Part shown: one piece after another, positions 1-6,593 of the stretch
Layout of the letters: every line of letters begins with the position of its first letter
Numbering within the stretch: position 1 is the stretch's first letter
Origin: Bacteroidales bacterium GP3
Lineage (GTDB): Bacteria > Bacteroidota > Bacteroidia > Bacteroidales > Muribaculaceae
Assembly (NCBI GenBank): GCA_001701075.1
Contig: DAAK01000055.1
Coordinates: 1-7,927 of the forward strand
Direction: 5' to 3'
DNA: 7,927 bases
The notes under the pieces: model-generated
The model's database searches: none
What the model was told of the DNA's origin: nothing
Seen by the model: only the letters and a program-made list of their open reading frames with translations
Translations under genes and position numbers: made by a program

Positions 1-1
1 C

Positions 2-22
2 GACAACAACGCTGACAACTAA
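2..22 (+). CDS. Possible C-terminal end of an upstream gene (partial)
   Basis: Reading from base 2, six codons (DNNADN) are followed by TAA at 20-22, leaving 13 bp before the ABC ATPase start. This spacing fits an upstream operon member ending here, as expected if the ABC operon begins outside the window. Another frame from base 3 is open and continuous with the ATPase gene, so the short tail cannot be proven from this fragment. Six residues are too few to assign a family. Confidence 0.25.
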   Translation, partial: DNNADN

Positions 23-35
23 AAAGATAAACTAT

Positions 36-872
36 ATGATAGAACTCAAAAATGTAACTTTTACCTACAAAGGATCAAAGAAACCAGCCGTACACGAAGT
101 GTCGGCTAACGTTGGCCCCGGACTTTTTCTCCTTGCTGGCGAAAACGGAGCTGGCAAGACAACTCTGCTACATATTATTGCCGGCCTTATTCATCCCCAA
201 TCAGGCCAAAGCTTTATAGACAAAATTCCGTCTACAACAACCAATCCCAATGAAATGGGCAATGTTTTCATTTTGGAAGACAATATGTTTTTCCCTGGCA
301 AGACTATCCGACAGTTTGCAAAACTTCATTCCCGGTTTTATCCGGACTTCTCAGAAGAAATATTTAATGATAATCTGAAAGCCTTCGGGCAAACAGGAGA
401 TGAAACGATGAAATCCCTTTCTCTTGGCAACCTCAAGAAAGCACAATTGGCATATGTTCTCTCATTGGGTGTAAAGGTATTGCTTCTTGATGAACCTACT
501 AACGCTCTCGACATAGAAGGGAGAGAAACTCTTCGCCATCTGATTGCCTCAACCATTGGAGAGGAGCAGACCATAATTGTCTCAACGCATACCCTTTCTG
601 ACCTTGACAAGCTTTTCGATGGAGCCTTGATGATGCTTAAATCGAAGATGCTTTTTGCAGGAACGGAGGAAGACGTAGCGACAAGTCTTGCGTTTGAATA
701 CTCAATTGACTCTGATTCAAATGCACTTTTCTCGGAGAATGTCGGGGGCCGCTATCTCAACATTTATCCGGCAGACGGACATGATGAAACCAATATTGAC
801 TGGAAAACTCTCTATTTGGCTCTTCATTCTGATAAATCACATGATATAATCTCACAACTTCAAAAGAAATGA
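36..872 (+). CDS. ABC transporter ATP-binding protein (YtrB-like)
   Basis: This is the cytoplasmic ATPase subunit of an ABC transporter, 278 residues, probably an exporter partner of the membrane protein encoded next. Visible motifs are Walker A GENGAGKT (residues 35-42), Walker B VLLLDEP (148-154), a D-loop ALD (157-159) and the switch histidine H185 in STH. The signature is degenerate: LSLGN at 128-132 instead of LSGGQ. The usual Q-loop glutamine appears replaced by acidic residues near E81/D82. The C-terminal 70 residues or so lie beyond the nucleotide-binding fold. The start is the MIELKNVTF segment typical of this fold; the frame is open to the window edge but nothing upstream looks like ABC sequence. 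The stop overlaps the next start by 4 bp (ATGA), which implies translational coupling. The downstream GntR/YtrA regulator suggests a stress- or ligand-induced exporter. The substrate is unknown. Confidence 0.92.
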   Translation: MIELKNVTFTYKGSKKPAVHEVSANVGPGLFLLAGENGAGKTTLLHIIAGLIHPQSGQSFIDKIPSTTTNPNEMGNVFILEDNMFFPGKTIRQFAKLHSRFYPDFSEEIFNDNLKAFGQTGDETMKSLSLGNLKKAQLAYVLSLGVKVLLLDEPTNALDIEGRETLRHLIASTIGEEQTIIVSTHTLSDLDKLFDGALMMLKSKMLFAGTEEDVATSLAFEYSIDSDSNALFSENVGGRYLNIYPADGHDETNIDWKTLYLALHSDKSHDIISQLQKK

Positions 873-1654
873 CAAAACAGATATCTACCTTTTCATGGCA
901 TAGAGTAGGCCAGCTCTATCAATATAATGCACCCTGGCTCAAAAAGCAAGTTGCCGTCTATTTCCTAATCTCTTTGATTACAGCTCTTGTCTTTATCTTT
1001 ACAAAAAGTGAATTATGGCGCACCTGTTCCATGGTCCTTAATTTAATGTTCATCTGGTCTCCTATCATTTTTACCCAGACAGGTGATACAAGAATCTTGG
1101 ACCGTTTGATTCCTGCAAGTCCCTTGGAAAAATTTATATTTTATATGAGCTATTTGCTTATAGTTATTCCAATTGCATGCTTCTTATTTCCTACTATTGC
1201 AACAAATATCTGTCCGGGAATTTATGGAAGTGATACTCAAATGACACGAGGAGATACTTTAATGACAATAGAATATTACGAACAAAATTATCTTCCAAAA
1301 ACCTATATTTTAATACAGTATCTGACAACTTTTGCTTCTATGCTCACTTGTTTCTATTTTGTCATTGTTGGAGGGAGAAACGGGTTTGTAAAAGCTTATT
1401 TGATTTCAATATTAGTGTTGATAGTGTTGTCCCTTCTCCCTGTATCTTTTATGGCAAAGAATGCATTTATGGCAGGTTATAATGAAGCAACCGGTCTAAG
1501 CCCTGCACCAACAAACGAAGATATTATTGCGTGGTTTGAGCCTAATGTTAATGTGATAGAAACATATATGTCTTTAGCTTTATGCATTGTATCTATCTAT
1601 GTAGTGTTCATATTATGGAAAAGTTATCGCGCTCTATACCGCATAAATATATGA
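869..1654 (+). CDS. ABC-type transporter membrane protein, six predicted helices
   Basis: This integral inner-membrane protein of 261 residues is the likely permease partner of the overlapping ATPase gene. Hydrophobic segments lie at about residues 28-45, 50-70, 89-112, 145-167, 173-194 and 232-250, giving six helices, the usual number for an ABC-2-type half permease. No signal peptide is evident. Between helices 2 and 3 is an LDRLIPASPLEKF segment; a PAS-x-x-EKF element recurs, as I recall, in Bacteroidetes ABC-2-like permeases of GntR-linked operons. The long loops between helices 3 and 4 (about 113-144) and between 5 and 6 (about 195-231) could be extracytoplasmic. The start overlaps the ATPase stop and the GntR gene starts 4 bp after its stop, so all three are probably co-transcribed. 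The gene looks more A/T-rich than its neighbours, as expected from many Phe/Ile/Tyr codons. The exported substrate cannot be deduced. Confidence 0.82.
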   Translation: MTKQISTFSWHRVGQLYQYNAPWLKKQVAVYFLISLITALVFIFTKSELWRTCSMVLNLMFIWSPIIFTQTGDTRILDRLIPASPLEKFIFYMSYLLIVIPIACFLFPTIATNICPGIYGSDTQMTRGDTLMTIEYYEQNYLPKTYILIQYLTTFASMLTCFYFVIVGGRNGFVKAYLISILVLIVLSLLPVSFMAKNAFMAGYNEATGLSPAPTNEDIIAWFEPNVNVIETYMSLALCIVSIYVVFILWKSYRALYRINI

Positions 1655-1658
1655 AAAT

Positions 1659-2030
1659 ATGATAGAGTTTAATGACAATAAACCTATTTACCGACAGATT
1701 CTTGACTACGCTTTCAATCGTATCTTGAAAGGCATCTGGAAACCGGGGGAAATGATTCCCTCGGTTAGGGAACTGACTTCAGAACTTGGAGTCAATAACC
1801 GTACTGTCCTCAAGGCCCTCGACGAGCTGCAGGCACTCAAGGTCATCGAGCCGCGCAGAGGCATGGGATTTCTGCTTGCCATGGATGGAGCAGAAATTGT
1901 CAGGAAAGAAAAGAAAAATGAATTTTTTGACAAGACCATTCCGGAGATTATATCCCAAATGAATATTCTCGGTATTTCCCCCGAAGAAGTATCTGCCCTC
2001 TTAAATAAGCCCAATTCCCAACACCCATAA
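1659..2030 (+). CDS. GntR-family transcriptional regulator, YtrA subfamily
   Basis: This 123-residue DNA-binding protein has the GntR winged helix-turn-helix at about residues 8-75. The conserved core IYRQILDY, then G-x-W-KPGEMIPSVRELTSELGVN, then RTVLKALDELQ and the wing RRGMGF is clear. Only about 50 residues follow, mostly helical and charged. That short tail is the mark of the YtrA subfamily, which lacks the large ligand-binding domain of FadR- or HutC-type members and usually controls an adjacent ABC transporter operon. It starts 4 bp after the permease stop and is therefore probably in the same transcript, implying autoregulation together with the transporter. Here the regulator is distal to the ATPase and permease, whereas in many YtrA operons it is first. 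The operator is probably at the operon promoter outside the window. The inducer is unknown. Confidence 0.93.
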   Translation: MIEFNDNKPIYRQILDYAFNRILKGIWKPGEMIPSVRELTSELGVNNRTVLKALDELQALKVIEPRRGMGFLLAMDGAEIVRKEKKNEFFDKTIPEIISQMNILGISPEEVSALLNKPNSQHP

Positions 2031-2036
2031 ACCTTT

Positions 2037-2060
2037 AAACAATTAGACAATTAAACAATT
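2037..2060 (+). repeat. Three tandem 8-bp repeats (ARACAATT)
   Basis: Three consecutive octamers, AAACAATT, AGACAATT and AAACAATT, begin 7 bp after the GntR stop and end 14 bp before the small ORF at 2075. They differ at one position only. They may simply be an A/T-rich leader, but the regular 8-bp period could also mark slippage-prone DNA or a protein-binding array. Confidence 0.6.
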
Positions 2061-2074
2061 TAAACACCACAAAT

Positions 2075-2140
2075 ATGACTTTCATAATAATGGGCACAAT
2101 GGCTATCTTATTGATATTAGCTTCAGTTATTACTAAATAA
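2075..2140 (+). CDS. Candidate small hydrophobic (single-helix) protein, 21 aa
   Basis: An ATG-to-TAA reading frame of 21 codons begins MTFIIMG and ends ASVITK. Residues 3-19 are almost entirely hydrophobic (Ile, Leu, Met, Val, Ala) with a lysine at the end, the profile of one transmembrane helix. It starts 44 bp after the GntR stop, before the operon-end hairpin at 2163-2187 and before the next promoter, so it would sit on the ABC/GntR transcript. The A/T-rich leader before its ATG resembles Bacteroidetes translation starts, which rarely use Shine-Dalgarno sites. If real it could be an accessory subunit or modulator of the transporter. A chance hydrophobic ORF of this length in A/T-rich DNA is also possible. 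I do not recognise a family. Confidence 0.4.
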   Translation: MTFIIMGTMAILLILASVITK

Positions 2141-2162
2141 ATGCTCCATCATTTGTTTACAT

Positions 2163-2187
2163 GTATGGACTCCCATGCCGTCCATAC
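2163..2187 (+). terminator. Hairpin after the ABC/GntR operon, possible terminator
   Basis: GTATGGAC (2163-2170) and GTCCATAC (2180-2187) are perfect reverse complements around a 9-nt loop. The hairpin lies after the last candidate ORF of the first operon and before the promoter of the next. The following bases (TCATCCCCTATTA) lack a clear T-tract, so termination is plausible but not assured. An operator role is the alternative. Confidence 0.5.
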
Positions 2188-2211
2188 TCATCCCCTATTA
2201 GGAATATTCTA

Positions 2212-2243
2212 TTTGCAAATCTATAATAAAATGATTATCTTTG
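2212..2243 (+). promoter_or_regulatory. Bacteroidetes-type promoter for the PL4/Sde182 operon
   Basis: TTTG at 2212-2215 and TATCTTTG at 2236-2243 match the Bacteroidetes -33 (TTTG) and -7 (TAnnTTTG) elements with a 20-bp spacer. Transcription would begin near 2250, giving a leader of about 30 nt before the lyase ATG at 2281. Confidence 0.75.
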
Positions 2244-2280
2244 CATTCTGAAAACCTATATATAAACCTATTATTCGTAC

Positions 2281-4173
2281 ATGAAACAATTCTTAGTGAC
2301 ACTTTCAATGGCTTTGGCCTTCGGAGTGGAAATTAGTGCTCAGGAAGCACCGACTGCGACTGTAGACGGTCTTTCTACCGAAATGACCAATGGTATTATC
2401 AAACTTAAGGTTGGATCAAATGGCCGAGCCTCTAACTTGTATGTATACGGTTATGACACCAACCTTCTTGCCTCCAGCGGAATCTATTTTGATTATACAG
2501 CTTCCAAAAACTTGGCGCTAAGTCCTGATAAAGTAGAGATTATTCGCCAGACCGACGATATGGTAGAAGTACTTTATTCCAACACTTCTGACGACCTGCA
2601 GTGGCAGCAAGGATGGATTCTCAGAAAAGGAGTAAGCGGCATCTATACATACGTCATTGCAAATGGCACACCGACCTCTTCTTCAGTAAATGTAAAGGAA
2701 GCACGAGTATGCACTCGTCTGCATGGTTCTTTCCTAAACGGGTATGTCGATGAAGTGATGCAAGGTAAAATTCCGTCCAACACAGAAATGAAAGAAGTGG
2801 AAAAAGACCATGTGGTGCAGGATGCTACCTATGAGATGCCAGATGGATCAATATATACCAAATACAACTGGGCTCAATTTATCGATGAAGACCTTTTCCA
2901 TGGTCTTATGAACGATAATTATGGAGTTTGGAATATTCCTGTAAGCTATGAATGGCTAAACGGAGGTCCGATGCGACAGGAACTTACTGTGCATGCCACC
3001 AGCAAATCACCAATCACCATACAGATGCTCCAGGGCGAACATCTTGGAGGAGCAGCTCAGGCTTATTCCGATGGCGAGAGACAGATATTTGGTCCCTTCT
3101 TTATATATGTAAACTCAGGCGCAAGTTTGGAGGAAATGATTTCAGATGCTCGCCGGGAGGCTCACGCCCAGAAAGAAGCATGGCCTTTCCAGTGGTTTGA
3201 AAATGATCTTTATCCAATTGAAAGAGCCACAGTAAAAGGAACCGTTAAGGTTAACGGCCATGCACAACCTGGTTCTGTAAAGGTAGTTTTAGGACAACCT
3301 GGAAAAGAAATCATCCGTCAAGGTAAAGAATATATGTTCTGGTCAGAAACCGACGCTGAAGGTAATTTCGAAATCAGCAATGTGCGACCTGGCGATTACT
3401 CACTATACGCATATGCTCTTGACGGTGACATCACAGATGAACTGGAGTATAAGGATGTAAATGTATCCTCCGACAATATCGATCTTGGTGTCATCGATTG
3501 GACACCCGAAACTTATGGGAATACATTATGGGCAATCGGCTCAAATAATAGACGAGCCGACACATGGAACATCAGTCTTGCTCCAAGGGCATATGGACTA
3601 TGGAACGATGTGCCAGCTTCGCTTACATTTACTCCCGGAGTGAGCAAAGAGACAGAAGACTTCTATTATGCTCAATGCCATAATGGCACTTGGACAATCA
3701 ATTATGACCTTGCTGAAATTCCTGAAAATGGACTTAAACTGACGGCATCCGTGTCGGCATCCACAAATAAACCCACAGTGACTATAAAAAGTAATTCAAA
3801 ATCTGTAACATCCTGGTCATTTCCCAACAATGATGCAGCCATCTACAGAAGCGCGACCCAGGCTGGACGTCATTGCGTAAAATCTGCAATTATACCAGCA
3901 TCTGATCTCGTTGTGGGTCACAACACTCTCGATTTCATAATGAGCGGTATAAGCAAGAATGGCGGAGTTATGTACGACCTTATAAAACTTGAAGGAGACT
4001 GCAAGAGTGGCGTATCCTCAATCATATCATCCGAGAATTCAGCTCTTTATGAAGTGTACACACTTCAAGGAGCATATGTAGGTTCCTTCGAAACAATAAG
4101 CGGAACATCCCTTACATCCGGTATCTACATCTACAGACAGGGATCAAAAATAGCCAAATTCATAGTAAGGTAG
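2281..4173 (+). CDS. Rhamnogalacturonan lyase, polysaccharide lyase family 4, with T9SS-like C-terminus
   Basis: This predicted secreted enzyme of 630 residues cleaves the rhamnose-galacturonate backbone of pectic rhamnogalacturonan I by beta-elimination. Residues 1-20 form a signal peptide ending ISA before QE. A catalytic beta-sandwich domain spans about 25-300, with the family-like stretches DATYEMPDGS, YTKYNWAQF, NGGPMRQELTVH and MLQGEHLGG. K194 in YTKY and H238 in LTVH are my inferred counterparts of the catalytic Lys and His of fungal RGL4. An fnIII/carboxypeptidase-regulatory-like domain follows (about 313-408), then a CBM-like jelly-roll domain (about 410-572), the usual three-domain PL4 order. 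The last 55 residues or so, ending in GIYIYRQGSKIAKFIVR, resemble a Por_Secre_tail, suggesting type IX export and surface attachment rather than a lipoprotein route. A consensus promoter lies 37 bp upstream. The Sde182-like gene follows by 18 bp, presumably in the same operon. Confidence 0.87.
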   Translation: MKQFLVTLSMALAFGVEISAQEAPTATVDGLSTEMTNGIIKLKVGSNGRASNLYVYGYDTNLLASSGIYFDYTASKNLALSPDKVEIIRQTDDMVEVLYSNTSDDLQWQQGWILRKGVSGIYTYVIANGTPTSSSVNVKEARVCTRLHGSFLNGYVDEVMQGKIPSNTEMKEVEKDHVVQDATYEMPDGSIYTKYNWAQFIDEDLFHGLMNDNYGVWNIPVSYEWLNGGPMRQELTVHATSKSPITIQMLQGEHLGGAAQAYSDGERQIFGPFFIYVNSGASLEEMISDARREAHAQKEAWPFQWFENDLYPIERATVKGTVKVNGHAQPGSVKVVLGQPGKEIIRQGKEYMFWSETDAEGNFEISNVRPGDYSLYAYALDGDITDELEYKDVNVSSDNIDLGVIDWTPETYGNTLWAIGSNNRRADTWNISLAPRAYGLWNDVPASLTFTPGVSKETEDFYYAQCHNGTWTINYDLAEIPENGLKLTASVSASTNKPTVTIKSNSKSVTSWSFPNNDAAIYRSATQAGRHCVKSAIIPASDLVVGHNTLDFIMSGISKNGGVMYDLIKLEGDCKSGVSSIISSENSALYEVYTLQGAYVGSFETISGTSLTSGIYIYRQGSKIAKFIVR

Positions 4174-4191
4174 ACCCTCCATAATTCCCTC

Positions 4192-5610
4192 ATGATGAAA
4201 ATATTCCGTATTATCACTCTCCTGGCTGCCGTCTTGGTATTTCCGATGCAATCGAAGGCAGATAATCATCCCCGGGTGATTGTCACAACTGATGGAGAAA
4301 TCGACGACCAAGCTTCCATGGTGAGGTTTCTGCTTTCTTGCAATGAATTTGATGTAGAGGGTATCATCAACAGTACATCTCAATTTCATTGGGTCGGTGG
4401 GGAAGGTTTCAACGCCTTCCATCCTGTGGAATGGGTAAAGGAATTTATCGGATACTACTCTTATGTTTACGACAACCTGAAGCTGCACGACCCCCATTAT
4501 CCAACTCCTGAGTATCTCGAAAGCAAATGGAAAGTTGGAAATATCGGAGGTGTCGGTGAATATAAAGAAAGAAGCGAAGGAGCCCGGCTCATTGCCGACG
4601 TGCTTCTTGATGAAAGCGACGACCGCCCAGTATGGATTCAGGCTTGGGGAGGTTGCAACACCATTGCCTCTGCACTCAAAATTATAGAGGAAGATTATCC
4701 AGAGCGGATGGAATCGGTCGCCAAGAAGATGCGCCTTTACTTGATATGGGAACAAGATGGATCGTATCAGGAGTACATACGTCCTCATTGGGAAGAATTG
4801 GGCGCTATGACAATAATTGCTGACCAGTTTGACTGCATGGCTTATATTTGGAATAAGGTGCTTCCTGAAAATGTAAAGACTGTATTTAATAAAGAATGGA
4901 CAACAGCAAATATACTCCAGCAACATGGCACATTGTGCGACCATTATCCGAACCGTAAAGGTGCCTTTAATGCAGAAGGTGATTCACCTGCATTCCTGCA
5001 CTGCATCGACAACGGTTTACGCAATATGGAAAGTCCGGCTTATGGAGGTTGGGGCGGACGATATGTCCCAATCAGAAATAATGTATGGATGGATCCTCTT
5101 CCCGACAGCACTTATGTCCGACCTGAAGGACAATGGGGATTTTCTGAAAGTTGGTCAAAGCAAATGGAGCATTACAAAGACTCCACTCAGGTAGCGGTCA
5201 GAACTAAATACTTCCGACCTATGTGGCGTTGGCTCGTTGATATACAAAATGACTTTGCCGCACGTGCTGACTGGTGCGTCAAGGACTATGCCTCTGCCAA
5301 CCATCATCCAATAGTCAACTTGACGACCACCAATCTTGACATAAAGGCAAAACCAGGAGAAAAACTATTTTTTGATGCCTCAGGCAGCAGTGACCCAGAT
5401 GGTAATAAACTGAACTTCCGTTGGTGGCAATATCCCGAAGCCGGAACATATCCCAAGGATCTTCAAATAGAAGGACTTGAATCTTCATTCACATTCCAGA
5501 TACCATCAGATGCTCGCCCCAGTGAAACAATCCACATCATCTGTGAAGTCAGCGACGACGGCTCCCCCACCCTCAAAAGCTACCGCCGCCTAATCATTAC
5601 CACCCTTTAG
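4192..5610 (+). CDS. Sde182/DUF1593 nucleoside-hydrolase-like secreted protein
   Basis: This is a 472-residue protein with an N-terminal signal peptide (about residues 1-23, ending SKA before DN). Residues 26-365 match the nucleoside-hydrolase-like fold of the Sde182/DUF1593 family, named after a Saccharophagus protein described as cellulose-binding. The characteristic start is RVIVTTDGEIDDQASMVRFL (28-47), followed by WIQAWGGCNTIASAL (148-162). Compared with the calcium-binding DTDxGxDD of true nucleoside hydrolases, D34, D38 and D39 are kept, but the first Asp is Thr32. A C-terminal Ig-like sandwich (about 370-472; FDASGSSDPDGNKL) matches the Sde0182 C-terminal domain. It begins 18 bp after the rhamnogalacturonan lyase and likely shares its promoter, so an activity on pectin-derived glycosides is a fair inference, though the reaction is not established. 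An ATG-ATG pair leaves the start ambiguous by one codon. It lacks the sorting tail seen in the lyase and is probably periplasmic. Confidence 0.85.
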   Translation: MMKIFRIITLLAAVLVFPMQSKADNHPRVIVTTDGEIDDQASMVRFLLSCNEFDVEGIINSTSQFHWVGGEGFNAFHPVEWVKEFIGYYSYVYDNLKLHDPHYPTPEYLESKWKVGNIGGVGEYKERSEGARLIADVLLDESDDRPVWIQAWGGCNTIASALKIIEEDYPERMESVAKKMRLYLIWEQDGSYQEYIRPHWEELGAMTIIADQFDCMAYIWNKVLPENVKTVFNKEWTTANILQQHGTLCDHYPNRKGAFNAEGDSPAFLHCIDNGLRNMESPAYGGWGGRYVPIRNNVWMDPLPDSTYVRPEGQWGFSESWSKQMEHYKDSTQVAVRTKYFRPMWRWLVDIQNDFAARADWCVKDYASANHHPIVNLTTTNLDIKAKPGEKLFFDASGSSDPDGNKLNFRWWQYPEAGTYPKDLQIEGLESSFTFQIPSDARPSETIHIICEVSDDGSPTLKSYRRLIITTL

Positions 5611-5619
5611 CAAATCACT

Positions 5620-6462
5620 CTATATCGTCGAGTTTCGGTATTCCATCATTGTCATGCCGGTGTGTTTCCGGAAAAACTTGCACATATAGGAGGGATCTTC
5701 AAAATTCATATCCTCAGCTATTTCGTTAAGAGTTTTATTAGTGGTAGAAAGAATAGTTTTTAATTGGCGGATTGTATCACGATCAATTATTGTCTTCGGA
5801 GAAGCGTTAAGAGTTTGACGTGTGACAGTACCAAGATAGAATGGAGTTACACATAGTTTGTCTGCATAAAAACTCACCTTACGCTCTTGCTTTATATGCT
5901 TTGTAAGCAATTGACCAAATTGCAATGTAAGTTCCCAGTTTCGAGGAATCAACGTCTTATGTTTAGTTGAAAATAGAATTTCTGACTTATAGTCACAAAC
6001 AAGCAGAAGACTTTCTATTCCGTTTCGTAATAAAAAATCACGTTGTTTACCATCTGTATTTTTATTTATCCATATCATCTGATCTATCCATGCCAAGAGA
6101 AGTCGAATTTGTCTACCAGCAGGTTGCCATATAGGATACAACAGACTCATTTCACACAACGATGGGGATAGATGTTTGTAAACATCATTGCAAAAACTTT
6201 CAGACATAAGAAAATAGAATGCTTCAAAATCATCGCTGACAGACAAAATCTTTAATTGCATTTCCCAGCTGGCATTTATGATGCTACCGATGCGAACTTT
6301 TTCAACTTTTCCATATATCTCTATGATTGCGTTCCCCTGGGTGCATATGACCATAAGGTTGAATCCTGTTTCCACAGGATCTCCCATTATGGGATGTAAA
6401 TTAGAAATACCTAGAGCGTAATCTCTGTTTTCTATAAAAAACTTACTTTCTATTCTTATCAT
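5620..6462 (-). CDS. AraC-family transcriptional regulator
   Basis: This 280-residue one-component regulator has an N-terminal cupin-like sensor region (about 15-100), a helical linker, and a C-terminal AraC double helix-turn-helix. The first HTH covers about 196-228 (VSFYADKLCVTPFYLGTVTR) and the second about 244-276 (LNEIAEDMNFEDPSYMCKFFRKHTGMT), the latter with the usual FEDPSYMCKFFRKHTG signature. I chose the ATG at 6462 (MIRIESKFFIENRDYALGISN). The frame continues 12 codons to a TTG at 6498, beyond which it is closed, but a palindrome occupies that upstream stretch, which favours it being leader. The gene is convergent with the Sde182 gene (9 bp between stops) and divergent from the oxidoreductase gene, its most likely target. 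The coding sequence appears more A/T-rich than the lyase operon. The effector is unknown; control of the pectin operon is also conceivable. Confidence 0.9.
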   Translation of the reverse strand: MIRIESKFFIENRDYALGISNLHPIMGDPVETGFNLMVICTQGNAIIEIYGKVEKVRIGSIINASWEMQLKILSVSDDFEAFYFLMSESFCNDVYKHLSPSLCEMSLLYPIWQPAGRQIRLLLAWIDQMIWINKNTDGKQRDFLLRNGIESLLLVCDYKSEILFSTKHKTLIPRNWELTLQFGQLLTKHIKQERKVSFYADKLCVTPFYLGTVTRQTLNASPKTIIDRDTIRQLKTILSTTNKTLNEIAEDMNFEDPSYMCKFFRKHTGMTMMEYRNSTI

Positions 6463-6473
6463 CTTTCCAAAAT

Positions 6474-6488
6474 TTACTATAATAGTAA
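6474..6488. promoter_or_regulatory. Palindrome upstream of the AraC gene, candidate operator
   Basis: TTACTAT and ATAGTAA are perfect inverted repeats around a single central A. Flanking AAAA (6469-6472) and TTTT (6491-6494) add to the symmetry with a small offset. The site ends 11 bp before the chosen AraC start codon, a position suited to autorepression. Confidence 0.5.
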
Positions 6489-6551
6489 CATTTTCCAAGC
6501 CATTGGTGTTCCATTACTTTCGATTTTTACCATATTATCTCAGATTAGTCT

Positions 6552-6583
6552 TATGGATAATAATTTACAAATGAGTAATTTTG
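6552..6583 (+). promoter_or_regulatory. Bacteroidetes-type promoter for the oxidoreductase gene
   Basis: TAATTTTG at 6576-6583 matches the -7 consensus TAnnTTTG exactly. TATG at 6552-6555 is one base from the -33 TTTG, with the expected 20-bp spacer. Transcription would start near 6590, leaving a leader of about 35 nt before the ATG at 6626. Confidence 0.65.
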
Positions 6584-6593
6584 CAAGTCAAAA

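Noticed and set aside
2141..2251. 36-codon frame starting ATG directly after the small ORF stop
   Set aside because: It runs through the hairpin at 2163-2187 and through the lyase promoter, and its composition (scattered His, no pattern) does not look coding.
4144..4944. Long minus-strand open frame (266 codons) opposite the Sde182 gene and the lyase end
   Set aside because: It is antisense to well-supported coding sequence with recognisable domains, has no family-like motifs of its own, and looks like a codon-structure shadow.
6463..6498. TTG start giving a 292-residue AraC protein
   Set aside because: The extension covers a palindrome and uses a rare start; ATG at 6462 gives a natural N-terminus. 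It remains possible, since the frame is open up to that TTG.
6440..6511. 23-codon upstream frame (ATG at 6511, minus strand) overlapping the AraC start
   Set aside because: It would be a leader peptide out of frame with the regulator, but its residues show no pattern and nothing else supports translation.
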